From positions 20,446,642 to 20,510,641 of the forward strand of contig CP154954.1 in the NCBI GenBank assembly GCA_039621445.1: DNA of 64,000 nucleotides, given 5' to 3'. This document shows positions 53,471 to 64,000 of the stretch, piece after piece (position 1 is the first letter of the stretch; every line of letters begins with the position of its first letter). The translations under genes and the position numbers were made by a program. The notes beneath the pieces were generated by a model. It searched no databases, was not told where the DNA came from, and saw only the letters and a program-made list of their open reading frames with translations. The DNA comes from Euglena gracilis (Eukaryota > Euglenida > Euglenophyceae > Euglenales).

Positions 53471-54135
53471 GACGGCAATCCCGGATGGTGGTGAACCTGG
53501 ACCGGTTAAAAAGTAGACCAGAATTACAGGAGGCAATGCAAGTGGTGGCACACTGAACTGACACGTAGCGAGCAAGTTTCAGCGCAAAAACATATGATCA
53601 CAAATCCGTTGTCAGCATGGTCAAAAAGCCAACAACTGCACAAGGGCGTCGTGGTGGACACCCTACCACCTCCCAGGCGGGAATACACCTTTGTGACCTC
53701 AGTGAATCTTTTGTGAACAAAACTACAAACAAAGAAAGAGTGCCCCCACCTGTGCCAACAAACTGGCCCCAAAATCTTTTGCCATAAATGCCCTTAATAC
53801 TATGACACAAACTGGCCCCAAAATGCGGCACCAAACTGGCCCAAGACATGACACCGATTCCGAACTGAACTGGAAATGTTGACTTCCCAGAGTGGGGGGG
53901 AAGGGGGGGTCCGGCACCCAAGGCGCCAAAAATTTGCTGAAAAAAAATGCCTTGATCAGTGTGCGCCCGTCGTTCCGTTTTTCGTTTTTTTCCCGATGGG
54001 GATCTCGGGACCCCACTGTTCACTTCCGAAGTGAACTGAACAAGAGGGGGGGGGGAGGAGGGTTCCGGGGATTGTGGGGAAGCCCGTGAATTTGGGTAAC
54101 GGTTTTAACCCAGAATCGGGGGTCAGTCACGATTC
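53471..54135. other. Spacer before block B, no gene
   Basis: 53755-53850 repeats CAAACTGGCCCCAAAAT words related to the start of blocks A and B. 53860-54045 is the opposite-strand relative of 49770-50035. Confidence 0.5.
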
Positions 54136-54569
54136 CCGGCGTGGAAGCGGGGGGCAACTTCGGTGCCCCCCGTTTCCACGCCAGGGCCCCAAGATGTGGT
54201 ACCAAAATGGCCCCAAGATGTGGCACCAAACTGGCCCCAAGACTGGCTCAGTGGTTTGGCAGAATTCCGAAAGGTTTTGGCCATTGCGACCACCAGTGGA
54301 TTGCATATGCAGGCTGTTATTGCAACCTTTCTTCGCTTCATGTTCCATATGTGTTTTGCTTTCTCTTTCAAGCATTCCCTGACAAAAAAAATTTGTCAGC
54401 CAAGGTTCCAAAGGTTTGGAACTTAGGCCCCCCTGGTCACCATTGGCAAGGCTTGTCCCTCATATGGGAAAAGGAAATCTCAAAGCAATTAGTTTGGAGC
54501 TTCTTAACTAACCTCTGCGGTGGGTGACACTCTCCGCCGCCTTGTGGGCAAAGCCGTTTTAGCAACTGG

Positions 54570-55725
54570 GGTTGGCCCAATTCTCTCCCGCCCAGGTGGG
54601 CGTGGGTGTTTCCAGAGCAGCCGAAACGGTTGGAATAGGCTTGCAACAACTCATTCGGAAACTGGACCCACAAACTTGGCAATTCTACAACTGGATTTCC
54701 GGAACGCGTTTAATTGCATCGACCAAACGCTGCTATTAACTGCACAGAGCAGTCCCGTCATTATACAATTATTTGCATTTCGCGTACAGCTCTCCGAGCC
54801 CATTATTCTGTGACGGCCAAACACAACAAGGTTGCCCACTGGGACCGGTGAGCTTTGCGATGGGTCTGGAGCCAATTGTGGAAACCATACACCGCTCTGC
54901 GGAGCTTTTATGGTCTGTTTGGTACCTTGACGATGGCCTTCTGGTGGGAGACCCGGAAAGAATTCAGCGGTGCCTACAATTCATCAAAGGCGAATCCGAG
55001 CGTGTTGGCATTCAGCTCAATTTGGGAGGAGACCAGCTGCCACCCAGGCGGGCTGCCACGGGGACCTAAAGGTCATTCCCTGAGAACCAAATTTCAGAAT
55101 AACAGTCTTGGGGGCCCCAATTGACTTCCCAACAACACAAGCACACAATGCAGACTCCTGGTCAGAGGCAACCAACAAAATTGAACAGATGGCCGAAACA
55201 GTCACACAGTTGGCTGACCCACAACTGGCGCACCACTTAATACATTTTTGACTAGACAAGGTTCCCGGGCTGTTTTTAAACAAGTTGTTTAAAACAGATT
55301 TTTTTCCTATTTGTAGTGTTTTATTTTTAAAAAACACCCTTTTTTAAAACAAAAACCGTTTTTAAACCGTTTTTTTATTCATGAAAAAACAATAAATTTT
55401 TTTGCTTTGTTTTAAAGCAAAAAAAAAACGGGAACCTTGTGCCTAGACGGCTGCCGCGTAAACCACCTGCTGAGGAATTCGGATTCGTACGGCTGTCAAG
55501 ACAGCATTGCTGCGTGCTCTGAGGTCATACTGCAGGCGTTTCAAGACGTTGTTGGTAACAGCCTGTCTGCAGAACAAAGGATGCAAGCTTCACTGCCACT
55601 ATCAAAAAGGGGCTGCGGTCTGCAGATTCCTGCTTTGACGCAAATCGCAGCATGCATGGCTGCCCTATGCTCCTTCTTCACAAACGGCCACAGGTTGGTT
55701 GCCCCGGCGTATGCGACAACACCTG
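54570..55725 (+). pseudogene. RT pseudogene, block B copy
   Basis: Same motifs, frameshifts and MITE insertion as 436-1590 (motif A near 54690, motif C near 54930). The shared disablements show decay before duplication. Confidence 0.88.
55258..55438 (+). mobile_element. AAGGTTCCCG MITE in block B RT
   Basis: Same insertion as 1124-1304. Left flank TTGACTAGAC and right flank GTGCCTAGAC agree at 8 of 10, better than in block A. Confidence 0.88.
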
Positions 55726-57306
55726 ACAGAGAGACTACACTCCCCGTCACCACGGCTCGGCCCCAAGGGCGCCCCACACCACACGGCGCTCGGAGGTTTG
55801 GCACGTCTGACGAGGACCCTCGGCCACCAGGGGGGGGGGGGTCCCCATTTTGCTGTGGCGAGGGGGTTAGTCCCCCAGGCGGGGTCCACCGTGGCGGACA
55901 GCCCGAATTTCCCAAAGGAATATTCATTGGTATGGTTCAGCATGCCGTGCCGAGGAGGTCGGCTGACCAGGGGGGGTCCCCATTTTGCCGTGCCGAGGGG
56001 GTCCGACCACCAGGGGGGGGGGTGGCTGCCGAACCTCCCTCCTGACCGTTGCTCCTTCCGACCCCTCACCGTGGCTGGGGGGAGATGGGCTCGTCAAGGC
56101 CGAGGATTACACCCGTGCGGAGCTGGCACCCATCCTCCTCATGCCGTGTCACCCTCAGGATTTGGGGCTCACCACTTTTCATGGATCGCCTTTTTCCCGA
56201 GGCCATGCTCACCCCAAGGAGCTTTGTCTGCTTCCACGGGGGCTTACATGGGCGTGACTGTACATTGAGCCACCATGCGCAGGTGCCTCCACGGCGACCT
56301 CCCTGTGTTTAGGTGACTGACTGTATGTGTGTACTGTACAAAGTAAAACGTCCGTGAGGTAAGATGCGGCAGGGAAGGAGTGAGGGCAAAACCCCGCAAC
56401 GGTGGTTCTTGCCGCGGTAAGTGTCTCCATCTCTCTGTTGTCGCTTCTCGTTTTGCCGCGTGCTGCTCCCCGCGGCTGGTGCTGATGTCATCGACTTGTT
56501 TGCTCGCCTGGCGTTCTGGTTCGCTTATCTTCTTTCTTCTGGCCTTTTGCTTTTACCGTGTGGCGTGCTTTGGTCGTAGCAGCTGCCAAACTTGACTCAC
56601 CTCAATGCCAAACTTTTAAGGAAAGTGGCTTATAAAGAAAATTTCTGCCGAGTGAAGGCAATTTTATGCAAAAAATCAGAAATTGGCCATTCTTGTCACG
56701 AATCTCTTTTGGCAGTTTTTGAAACCACCCATCCGGATAGTTTTTCTCATTCGTAACCTAAACAAGAGGCGTTGAGATGCTAATTTGCCAAATTTGAGGC
56801 ATTTGGAGCCTTTTGTGTCCCTCATTGGTGCCAGTTTATGACATTTTATGGACATAGAGGTGACATAGAGGTAGAGGTGGAGGTGGAGGTGGGTCAGATA
56901 GAGGTAGAGGACTTTGACCTCTACCTCTACCTGACTCAGCACGCACCGAGCACACACGGCACGCACCGCTGTACATGTTGTACATAGAACGCCCCACGGA
57001 GTCCCTCAAGGACAACAATCGACAAATTTTGCACAGGGGAAAAAATTGGGGGTAGGGGTCCTTGAGCCCCCCCCCCCCTAATTGAATTGGCTGATTGGGG
57101 GTCTGAAGGAGCCCATTAGCCAAATATGGGGGGGGGGTGAGGGTAAAGTGCCAGGGAGGGGGGGGGGGGCACATGTGTTGTGCTTTCTTGCCGTTGGATG
57201 GCGTGCGTGTGTCGGGACCCAAGGGCTGTTTTGCTCCATGGATTCATGGGTTAGGGTTAATTTTTATCTTTGGTCGCGAACAGATGGCTACACTGACGTT
57301 GGTGGC
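55726..57306. other. Repeat DNA, block B copy of 1591-3172
   Basis: No gene. G-run lengths differ from block A at 55830-55843 and 57068-57078. The GAGGTA inverted tract is at 56860-56935. Confidence 0.75.
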
Positions 57307-57479
57307 AAGGTTCCCGTTTTTTTTTGTTTTACAACAAAGCAAAAAAAACTTTCATGAGTAAAAAACGGTTTAAAAACGGTTTTTTTATTTTAAAAAAGGG
57401 TGTTTTTTTAAAATAAAACACAACAAATAGGAAAAAAACCTGTTTTAAACAACTTGTATAAAAACAGCCCGGGAACCTT
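57307..57479 (-). mobile_element. AAGGTTCCCG MITE, block B copy
   Basis: Matches 3173-3345 with an offset of 54134. Confidence 0.88.
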
Positions 57480-57572
57480 GGGTGGCATATCAAGGAGAGG
57501 ACATGGGAGACAGGAGTGTGAAGCGGGTATGGTTCATGTGGAGGGGGTGGGTTAACCAAGGTCGACAGGTGT

Positions 57573-58183
57573 TTACTGGGAATACGGGAGGTGGCAACCG
57601 GCAGATAGGTCAGTGTCATTTGACAGGTTGGTGTAGAAGCTCCAAACCAGTTGTTTAGAGATTTCTTTGGCCAGGAGTGAGAGTCCTTGCCACACTTCTG
57701 CTTGGGTTTGGCGCTGAAGCCAACTCTCCCTTTGCCCTAACAAGGCTTTAAGGAGAGTGGACATCAGAGAATGGCCTTGCTGCCCCATGCCGCCAAACAC
57801 AAACGGGGTGAGGCGCCAGCCTCGTCTCGAACATGTTGCATCATATTTGCGGTGTTTGTCTCTTCTTGTTTTTCTTGCCAAATGGGAAGTTGTGCGGCAC
57901 GGCTCATAGGGTTGCTTGGGGTCTGTGTGTGACGGATGGTGACGTCGATGGCGACCGGGCCTTCACTGTCAAGGCGAGGAATGAAGATATCGCCAGGCTG
58001 AGAATTGTCATCAGCCCGTTGTTCTTTTTTTGGCTTGGAATCTGGCGAGTTGAGCCAAGGAGGTGAGGAAGTCTTGGACCGCTGCGTGTCGCGTGTTTCG
58101 AACCATTCAGAGCGCGAAAAGGTATTTAGTCCTAATTCATGTGACTTTTCTTCTTCTGAGTGTCTATTTTTTTTCGTTGGCAT
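57573..58183 (-). pseudogene. Retroelement endonuclease fragment, block B copy
   Basis: Same as 3440-4049, with PGDIFIPRLDSEGPVAIDVT and VWQGLSLLAKEIS. Small amino-acid changes (IRH for NRH, NPM for NPL). Confidence 0.82.
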
Positions 58184-58831
58184 TCACCATGTTTTGAAAG
58201 CCCCTGGAGGGGTTCAAGTGTGGAGAAGCTGGAAATGCTGTTGCCACTGGCCGCAGGTACTGTGGCCGGTGCTGGTATTGCTTTGCGCCTGAAAAGGCCT
58301 TGCTTCTGTTTTCTGGGCGCAAAGGCCCCCTATTCAAGTTGTTTGGTGAAGCATTCAAGTTTGGGTGAAGCCGAAGAAGTTCAAGCAATAACTGAAGTTC
58401 AAGAACTATCAAGTTCTTGGTGAACTTCACCGGTGAAGTTCACCGATGGGTTAGGCAGAGGCCCGGGACCCCCCGGTGAACTTTCAAACGGTGAACTTCA
58501 CCATAGGGGGGGGGGGAGGGGGGTCAAAATGACCAAAGTCTACTGCCTGATCCCCTGAGGAGTAAGTGGACAGACCCCTTGTCAGTCCTGTACCCTCGTA
58601 TTGCTGCTCGTCCAGAAGGCAAACCTGTGGGGCAGGTTTCATCAAACAACCACCTCCCCCTGTGGGGTAAGCACACCAACGTTTGCCACAGCCTTTGTAC
58701 GGCTTCACCACAACACTGCGCACGGTCGGTGGAAAAACAAAAGCTCTGTCGTTCCACCCAGAAGAACTCTTCGGAAAACGCCCGAGGCACCGCAGCCCCT
58801 GCCCCTTTTCAAAGACAAGGCACGGAGGTGT

Positions 58832-58881
58832 TGGGGACGCGGGGGGGACGCGGGGGGGGACGCGGGGGGGGGACGCGGGGG
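58832..58881. repeat. GACGCGGGGG array
   Basis: Four units, all GACGCG; the block A partner (4698) has GTCGCG in unit three. Confidence 0.88.
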
Positions 58882-59732
58882 CACCACCATTCTAGGGACC
58901 ATGATCAAAGCTGACGTTTTTTTTTAAAAAAAATACTTTTTTTAAAAAAAACCAACAAAAAAGTGTTTTTTTTTAAAAAAATGGAAAGTGTGTTTTTTAA
59001 AAGAAGTTTTACAACGCAAAAGTCTTGTCCTCTAAAAAAAAAGGCTCCAAAAACCGGTGCGTTTCCACACCCAAAATGGAGTTTTGTCAAAAATGGCCCG
59101 ACATTCATCCCAAAAAATGTGATGGTCGATAAGAATATCCTACAAAATTCCCTTTCAAAAAAATTCTTTGGAGGCTAGGCGCGCCACTGGGGGGGGGGGT
59201 CCGGGACCCCCCTCCCCCCCCCCGCGGCCCCTCGGACCCCCCCCTCCCCACTGTGCCTAGCATAGCCAAGAAAAAGGCATTTTTTGAGCAAAAATGGCCC
59301 AAAAATGGCCAAAAATGACCATTTTTGGACCCGAAAATGGGCCGCGCACCGCCCGGCGGCCCTCCCCCCCCCTCAGCGGTGTCGGAACAATTTTTTCCCG
59401 GGGGGGGGGGGGCGAGGAACCGACAAAATTTGGAGCACATCCTTTTTTCCCCGGCGCGAAGGAAGCGCCGAGGAAAATTTTTTTCATGGCACAACCAAAA
59501 TGTACTTTTTTCTGTCCCCCTGGCCCCGAAGGGGCCGAGACGCTAACGCCTTTTTTGAAGTCCAATGCTCCAAAAACTTGAGCTAGAAAGCGAAATCATG
59601 GGTAGAACCCCTTTGGAAACCTCCCAATTCAACCCAACTGTCGACTTCGCAACCTGGGGGGGGGTGAAGAAGCCCCCTCACCCCCCCCCCACCATGCCTA
59701 GTCTCCTTTGAAAGGCATTCTCTAGCAAACTC
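58882..59732. other. Low-complexity repeat DNA, no gene
   Basis: Block B copy of 4747-5599, with A/T stems and G/C-run palindromes of different lengths. Confidence 0.7.
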
Positions 59733-60737
59733 TACTACAAAAAAGAGGTGCCGGACGCCGGTTCTGTCCAAAGCCCGGCGTTCCAAACGCCGGTTCCGTC
59801 CGAAGGACGGAACCGGCGTTTGGAACGCCGGGCTTTGGACAGAACCGGCGTCCCACACCTCTTGTTTAAGCCGGCGTTTTTTTCTTTTTTTCTTTTTTAG
59901 AGACGCCCGGCCAAACGCTCAGACCAACCGCGGCAAACTTTTGTGAATGTCCCAAAAACCTTCGGCCAAAGGACACTCCCAGGACCAATCTCCGACCTCT
60001 GATCTGCAATGTCACACCACTTTGCACTTCACCAAATTCCGGCGATCGCGAGGGTATTTCTGGCTGTGTCAATCGTCCAGGTGTAAAATCACCCCTCGAT
60101 CGAAAGCTCTTTTCATCAGACGACTGGCGATCACCACCAAATTCAGCCACGTCGCCTGGAGCTCTTATTTTCTGTCAGTGGGGAATCCTAATTTCACAAC
60201 TCTGGTGCCCCCCCAAGGCCCTCAGGTCGTTGATTCGAAGAGGAAAAACGTTTCTGTAAGGTTTATTAAGCATCTTAAACCAAAAATCACTGAAAATTGC
60301 GACAAATTTCGACTCAGATTCTGGCCGATCCGACGATCGCGAGCGTATCTCGGGCTGCGTGCAACGTTAGGGTACCAAGTTACCCCTCGATCGAAAGCTC
60401 TTTTCAACAGACGACCAGCGGTGCTCATCAGATCTTTCCACGCTGCACGGTACTCTATTTCCAAAACTGGGCCAATTTTCACCAAATTTGGATATCCACC
60501 CTAGTGGTCCCCAGATGGCAAAATTCATTGTCCTAGATGGTTGAAACACTCATACCAGCACCTTAGGGCCACCTTTGGGCACTTTTGGTGACATTTTTAG
60601 GAATGAAAACCGGACGCCGGGGGCTTTGGACAGAACCGGCGTTCCTAACGCCGGGCTTTAGGACAGAACCGGCGTCCGGAAGCCCGTGGGGGGGGACGCC
60701 GGTTCTGTCCTGAGCCCGGCGTCTCAAACGCCGGCTT
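59733..60737 (+). mobile_element. GC-palindrome element, copy 3 (1005 bp)
   Basis: Same insertion site as copy 1. Bases 59875-59958 are replaced relative to copy 1 by a T/C-rich stretch (TTTTTTTCTTTTTTTC) and about 60 unrelated bases, so the left inverted repeat is damaged here. Confidence 0.88.
59947..60504 (+). CDS. Two-repeat frame in GC-palindrome copy 3
   Basis: 185 codons with the same two TPRSKALF repeats as 19086-19598. It is open across both halves because the C-run near 60207 has seven C. The N-terminus differs since the upstream DNA was replaced. Function unknown, and coding status doubtful. Confidence 0.3.
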   Translation: MSQKPSAKGHSQDQSPTSDLQCHTTLHFTKFRRSRGYFWLCQSSRCKITPRSKALFIRRLAITTKFSHVAWSSYFLSVGNPNFTTLVPPQGPQVVDSKRKNVSVRFIKHLKPKITENCDKFRLRFWPIRRSRAYLGLRATLGYQVTPRSKALFNRRPAVLIRSFHAARYSISKTGPIFTKFGYPP

Positions 60738-61275
60738 AAAATGGGAAGATGGCTCTTTGGTATACACCATGATCAGAATTTCCAGGTGAGAGGATGGGCT
60801 GAACGCCATGGGCTGTAAAAAATCGACAAAATGGAAAAGACAACAGGAGATGGGAACGGTGTCAACAAAAAGGACACAAAATGGGAAATGTGTGCAGTGG
60901 TTGCAGGGGGACATCCTAGGATTAGCATTGATCATGCCGAACAAATAGGAAATAACAAATGGACACTCTTTGCATGGCCAACACCAATTGTCTTCCCGAA
61001 TCCCATCAACTACAGTGTAAAGAAATGGGAAGCATTCCCTTAGAGACTCGTTAGGTCACGACCTTCACCCATCACAAGCGGTAGGGGGGTCCCACGGGAC
61101 CCCTCCACCCATGCCTGGGCTCCAGCAACTCACATTTTTTGAGGGGCAAGGATAAAATTTTTGACTTATCACTTGTTTTTGCAACGTTCGTTTTCCTTCT
61201 CCCCTCTTCTTCGTTTCATCGCATCAAGCAATGCAGAAAAGCCTCTTCAAAAAAAAGGACACCAAGCCACTTGGT
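60738..61275 (+). other. Repeat segment, block B copy of 6563-7099
   Basis: Carries the shared 70-codon frame at 60831-61043, identical to the block A frame. No family recognised. Confidence 0.3.
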
Positions 61276-61326
61276 GGGGACGCGGGGGGGACGCGGGGGG
61301 GGGGGGACGCGGGGGGGACGCGGGGG
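61276..61326. repeat. GACGCGGGGG array
   Basis: Four units before the unit start at 61338, partner of 7100-7149. Confidence 0.88.
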
Positions 61327-62053
61327 CTCAACCCCCATTTAGTCCTAATTCATGTGACTTTTCTTCTTCTGGGTGTCTATTTTTTTTTGGTCGCATTCAC
61401 CATGTTTTGAAAGCCCCTGGAGGGGTTCAAGTGTGGAGAAGCTGGAAATGCTGTTGCCACTGGCCGCAGGTACTGGTACTGTGGCCGGTGCTGGTATTGC
61501 TTTGCGCCTGAAAAGGCCTTGCTTCTGTTTTCTGGGCGCAAAGGCCCCCTATTCAAGTTGTTTGGTGAAGCATTCAAGTTTGGGTGAAGCCGAAGAAGTT
61601 CAAGCAATAACTGAAGTTCAAGAACTATCAAGTTCTTGGTGAACTTCACCGGTGAAGTTCACTGATGGGTTAGGCAGAGGTGGGGGGCCCGGGACCCCCC
61701 GGTGAACTTTCAAACGGTGAACTTCACCATAGGGGGGGGAGGGGGTCAAAATGACCAAAGTCTACTGCTTGATCCCCTGAGGAGTAAGTGGACAGACCCC
61801 TTGTCAGTCCTGTACCCTCGTATTGCTGCTCGTCCAGAAGGCAAACCTGTGGGGCAGGTTTCATCAAACAACCACCTCCCCCTGTGGGGTAAGCACACCA
61901 ACGTTTGCCACAGCCTTCGTACGGCTTCACCACAACACTGCGCACGGTCGGTGGAAAAACAAAAGCTCTGTCGTTCCACCCAGAAGAACTCTTCGGAAAA
62001 CGCCCGAGGCACCGCAGCCCCTGCCCCTTTTCAAAGACAAGGCACGGAGGTGT

Positions 62054-62101
62054 TGGGGACGCGGGGGGGACGCGGGGGGGTCGCGGGGGGGGACGCGGGG
62101 G
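62054..62101. repeat. GACGCGGGGG array
   Basis: Four units including GTCGCG in third place, as at 4698, unlike its nearer neighbour at 58832. Confidence 0.88.
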
Positions 62102-62959
62102 CACCACCATTCTAGGTACCATGATCAAAGCTGACGTTTTTTTAAAAAAAAATTACTTTGTTTAAAAAAAACCAACAAAAAAGTGTTTTTTTAAAAAAAA
62201 TGGAAAGCGTGTTTTTTAAAAGAAGTTTTACAACGCAAAAGTCTTGTCCTCTAAAAAAAAAGGCTCCAAAAACCGGTGCGTTTCCACACCCAAAATGGAG
62301 TTTTGTCAAAAATGGCCCGACATTCATCCCAAAAAATGTGATGGTCGATAAGAATATCCTACAAAATTCCCTTTCAAAAAAATTCTTTGGAGGCTAGGCG
62401 CGCCACTAGGGGGGGGGTCCGGGACCCCCCTCCCCCCCCCCCCCGCGGCCCCTCGGACCCCCCCCTCCCCACTGTGCCTAGCATAGCCAAGAAAAAGGCA
62501 TTTTTTTGAGCAAAAATGGCCCAAAAATGGCCAAAAATGACCATTTTTGGACCCGAAAATGGGCCGCGCACCGCCCGGCGGCCCTCCCCCCCCCCTCAGC
62601 GGTGTCGGAACAATTTTTTCCCGGGGGGGGGGGGGGCGAGGAACCGACAAAATTTGGAGCACATCCTTTTTTCCCCGGCGCGAAGGAAGCGCCGAGGAAA
62701 ATTTTTTTCATAGCACAACCAAAATGTACTTTTTTCTGTCCCCCTGGCCCCGAAGGGGCCGAGACGCTAACGCCTTTTTTTGAAGTCCAATGCTCCAAAA
62801 ACTTGAGCTAGAAAGCGAAATCATGGGTAGAACCCCTTTGGAAACCTCCCAATTCAACCCAACTGTCGACTTCGCAACCTGGGGGGGGGTGAAGAAGCCC
62901 CCTCAGCCCCCCCCCCACCGTGCCTAGTCTCCTTTGAAAGGCAGTCTCTAGCAAACTCA
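62102..62959. other. Low-complexity repeat DNA up to empty site
   Basis: Copy of 4747-5599. At 62959/62960 the sequence passes from GCAAACTC directly to AAAATGGG, where copies 1 and 3 of the GC-palindrome element sit in the sister units. Confidence 0.85.
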
Positions 62960-63496
62960 AAATGGGAAGATGGCTCTTTGGTATGCACCATGATCAGAAT
63001 TTCCAGGTGAGAGGATGGGCTGAACGCCATGGGCTGTAAAAAATCGACAAAATGGAAAAGACAACAGGAGATGGGAACGGTGTCAACAAAAAGGACACAA
63101 AATGGGAAATGTGTGCAGTGGTTGCAGGGGGACATCCTAGGATTAGCATTGATCATGCCGAACAAATAGGAAATAACAAATGGACACTCTTTGCATGGCC
63201 AACACCAATTGTCTTCCCGAATCCCATCAACTACAGTGTAAAGAAATGGGAAGCATTCCCTTAGAGACTCGTTAGGTCACGACCTTCACCCATCACAAGC
63301 GGTAGGGGGGTCCCACGGGACCCCTCCACCCATGCCTGGGCTCCAGCAACTCACATTTTTTGAGGGGCAAGGATAAAAATTTTGACTTATCACTTGTTTT
63401 TGCAACGTTCTTTTTCCTTCTCCCCTCTTCTTCGTTTCATCGCATCAAGCAATGCAGAAAAGCCTCTTCAAAAAAAAGGACACCAAGCCACTTGGT
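62960..63496 (+). other. Repeat segment with shared 70-codon frame
   Basis: Third copy of 6563-7099; the frame lies at 63052-63264. Confidence 0.3.
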
Positions 63497-63536
63497 GGGG
63501 ACGCGGGGGGGACGCGGGGGGGGGGGGACGCGGGGG
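63497..63536. repeat. GACGCGGGGG array, three units
   Basis: One unit shorter than the partners at 7100 and 61276. Confidence 0.88.
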
Positions 63537-63547
63537 CTCAACCCCCA

Positions 63548-64000
63548 TTTAGTCCTAATTCATGTGACTTTTCTTCTTCTGGGTGTCTATTTTTTTTTGG
63601 TCGCATTCACCATGTTTTGAAAGCCCCTGGAGGGGTTCAAGTGTGGAGAAGCTGGAAATGCTGTTGCCACTGGCCGCAGGTACTGTGGCCGGTGCTGGTA
63701 TTGCTTTGCGCCTGAAAAGGCCTTGCTTCTGTTTTCTGGGCGCAAAGGCCCCCTATTCAAGTTGTTTGGTGAAGCATTCAAGTTTGGGTGAAGCCGAAGA
63801 AGTTCAAGCAATAACTGAAGTTCAAGAACTATCAAGTTCTTGGTGAACTTCACCGGTGAAGTTCACCGATGGGTTAGGCAGAGGTGGGGGGCCCGGGACC
63901 CCCCGGTGAACTTTCAAACGGTGAACTTCACCATAGGGGGGGGGGAGGGGGGTCAAAATGACCAAAGTCTACTGCCTGATCCCCTGAGGAGTAAGTGGAC
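63548..64000 (+). repeat. Third tandem unit, cut by window end
   Basis: Starts TTTAGTCCTAATTCATG and contains the truncated foldback at 63841-63985. It runs out of the window. Confidence 0.92.

Larger units (their letters stand above)
58125..63547 (+). repeat. Two complete tandem units, 3213 and 2210 bp
   Basis: Unit starts (TTTAGTCCTAATTCATG) at 58125, 61338 and 63548. The second unit lacks only the GC-palindrome element. It also has a TACTGG duplication near 61470. Confidence 0.92.
54136..64000 (+). repeat. Segmental duplication, copy B
   Basis: Begins CCGGCGTGGAAGCGGGGGGC exactly as position 1 and follows block A throughout, then carries a third tandem unit that runs past the window end. 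Most differences are in homopolymers (for example C6 to C7 near 60207) and in GC-palindrome copy 3. Confidence 0.95.

Overview
This window looks like nuclear DNA of a unicellular eukaryote with a repeat-dense genome, perhaps an alga of a little-sampled lineage. The signs are spliced exons with GT-AG borders, a TTAGGG-type interstitial telomeric tract (52684-52747), long microsatellites, a non-LTR retroelement family with a C-terminal restriction-like endonuclease, a hAT-type transposon, and many non-autonomous inverted-repeat elements. I see no bacterial operon, rRNA, tRNA or CRISPR. G and C homopolymer runs are extraordinarily common; the longest I counted are 24 C at 26418-26441 and 23 C at 13956-13978. 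I cannot name the species from sequence alone.

Layout. 1-7865 is a composite repeat block (copy A). It returns almost base for base from 54136 to the window end (copy B), about 54.1 kb away. Both hold a decayed reverse transcriptase, a reverse-strand endonuclease fragment and tandem units of about 3.2 kb; copy B has an extra 2.2 kb unit. 9.4-15.5 kb holds another retroelement 3' end plus a diverged partial copy of block A, broken by insertions whose empty sites are visible in A and B. 15.8-20.5 kb is one retroelement 3' end split into three pieces by nested elements, two of them with 9/10 or 10/10 bp target duplications. 21.5-22.2 kb is an inverted partial copy of block A.

22.2-42 kb is the most gene-like part: a dual-specificity phosphatase fragment (25.7-26.7 kb), a possible NSUN-type RNA methyltransferase fragment (31.9-32.8 kb), and a reverse-strand multi-exon gene for a proline/valine/glutamine-rich protein (34.7-37.7 kb). 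Between them lie long TATG, TG and TATC microsatellites. 42.5-49 kb is degenerate repeat DNA without a convincing gene. 51.7-52.6 kb is a compact hAT-like element with 19-bp inverted ends.

No complete host gene is assured. The coherent story is genome structure: retroelement copies act as landing pads for several inverted-repeat families, duplication joints coincide with G-rich GACGCGGG arrays, and paired filled and empty sites let individual insertions be defined to the base. The two least expected objects are a 0.93-1.0 kb GC-palindrome element (three copies and one empty site) and a 1.7 kb foldback element carrying a broken gene for a zinc-finger-like protein.
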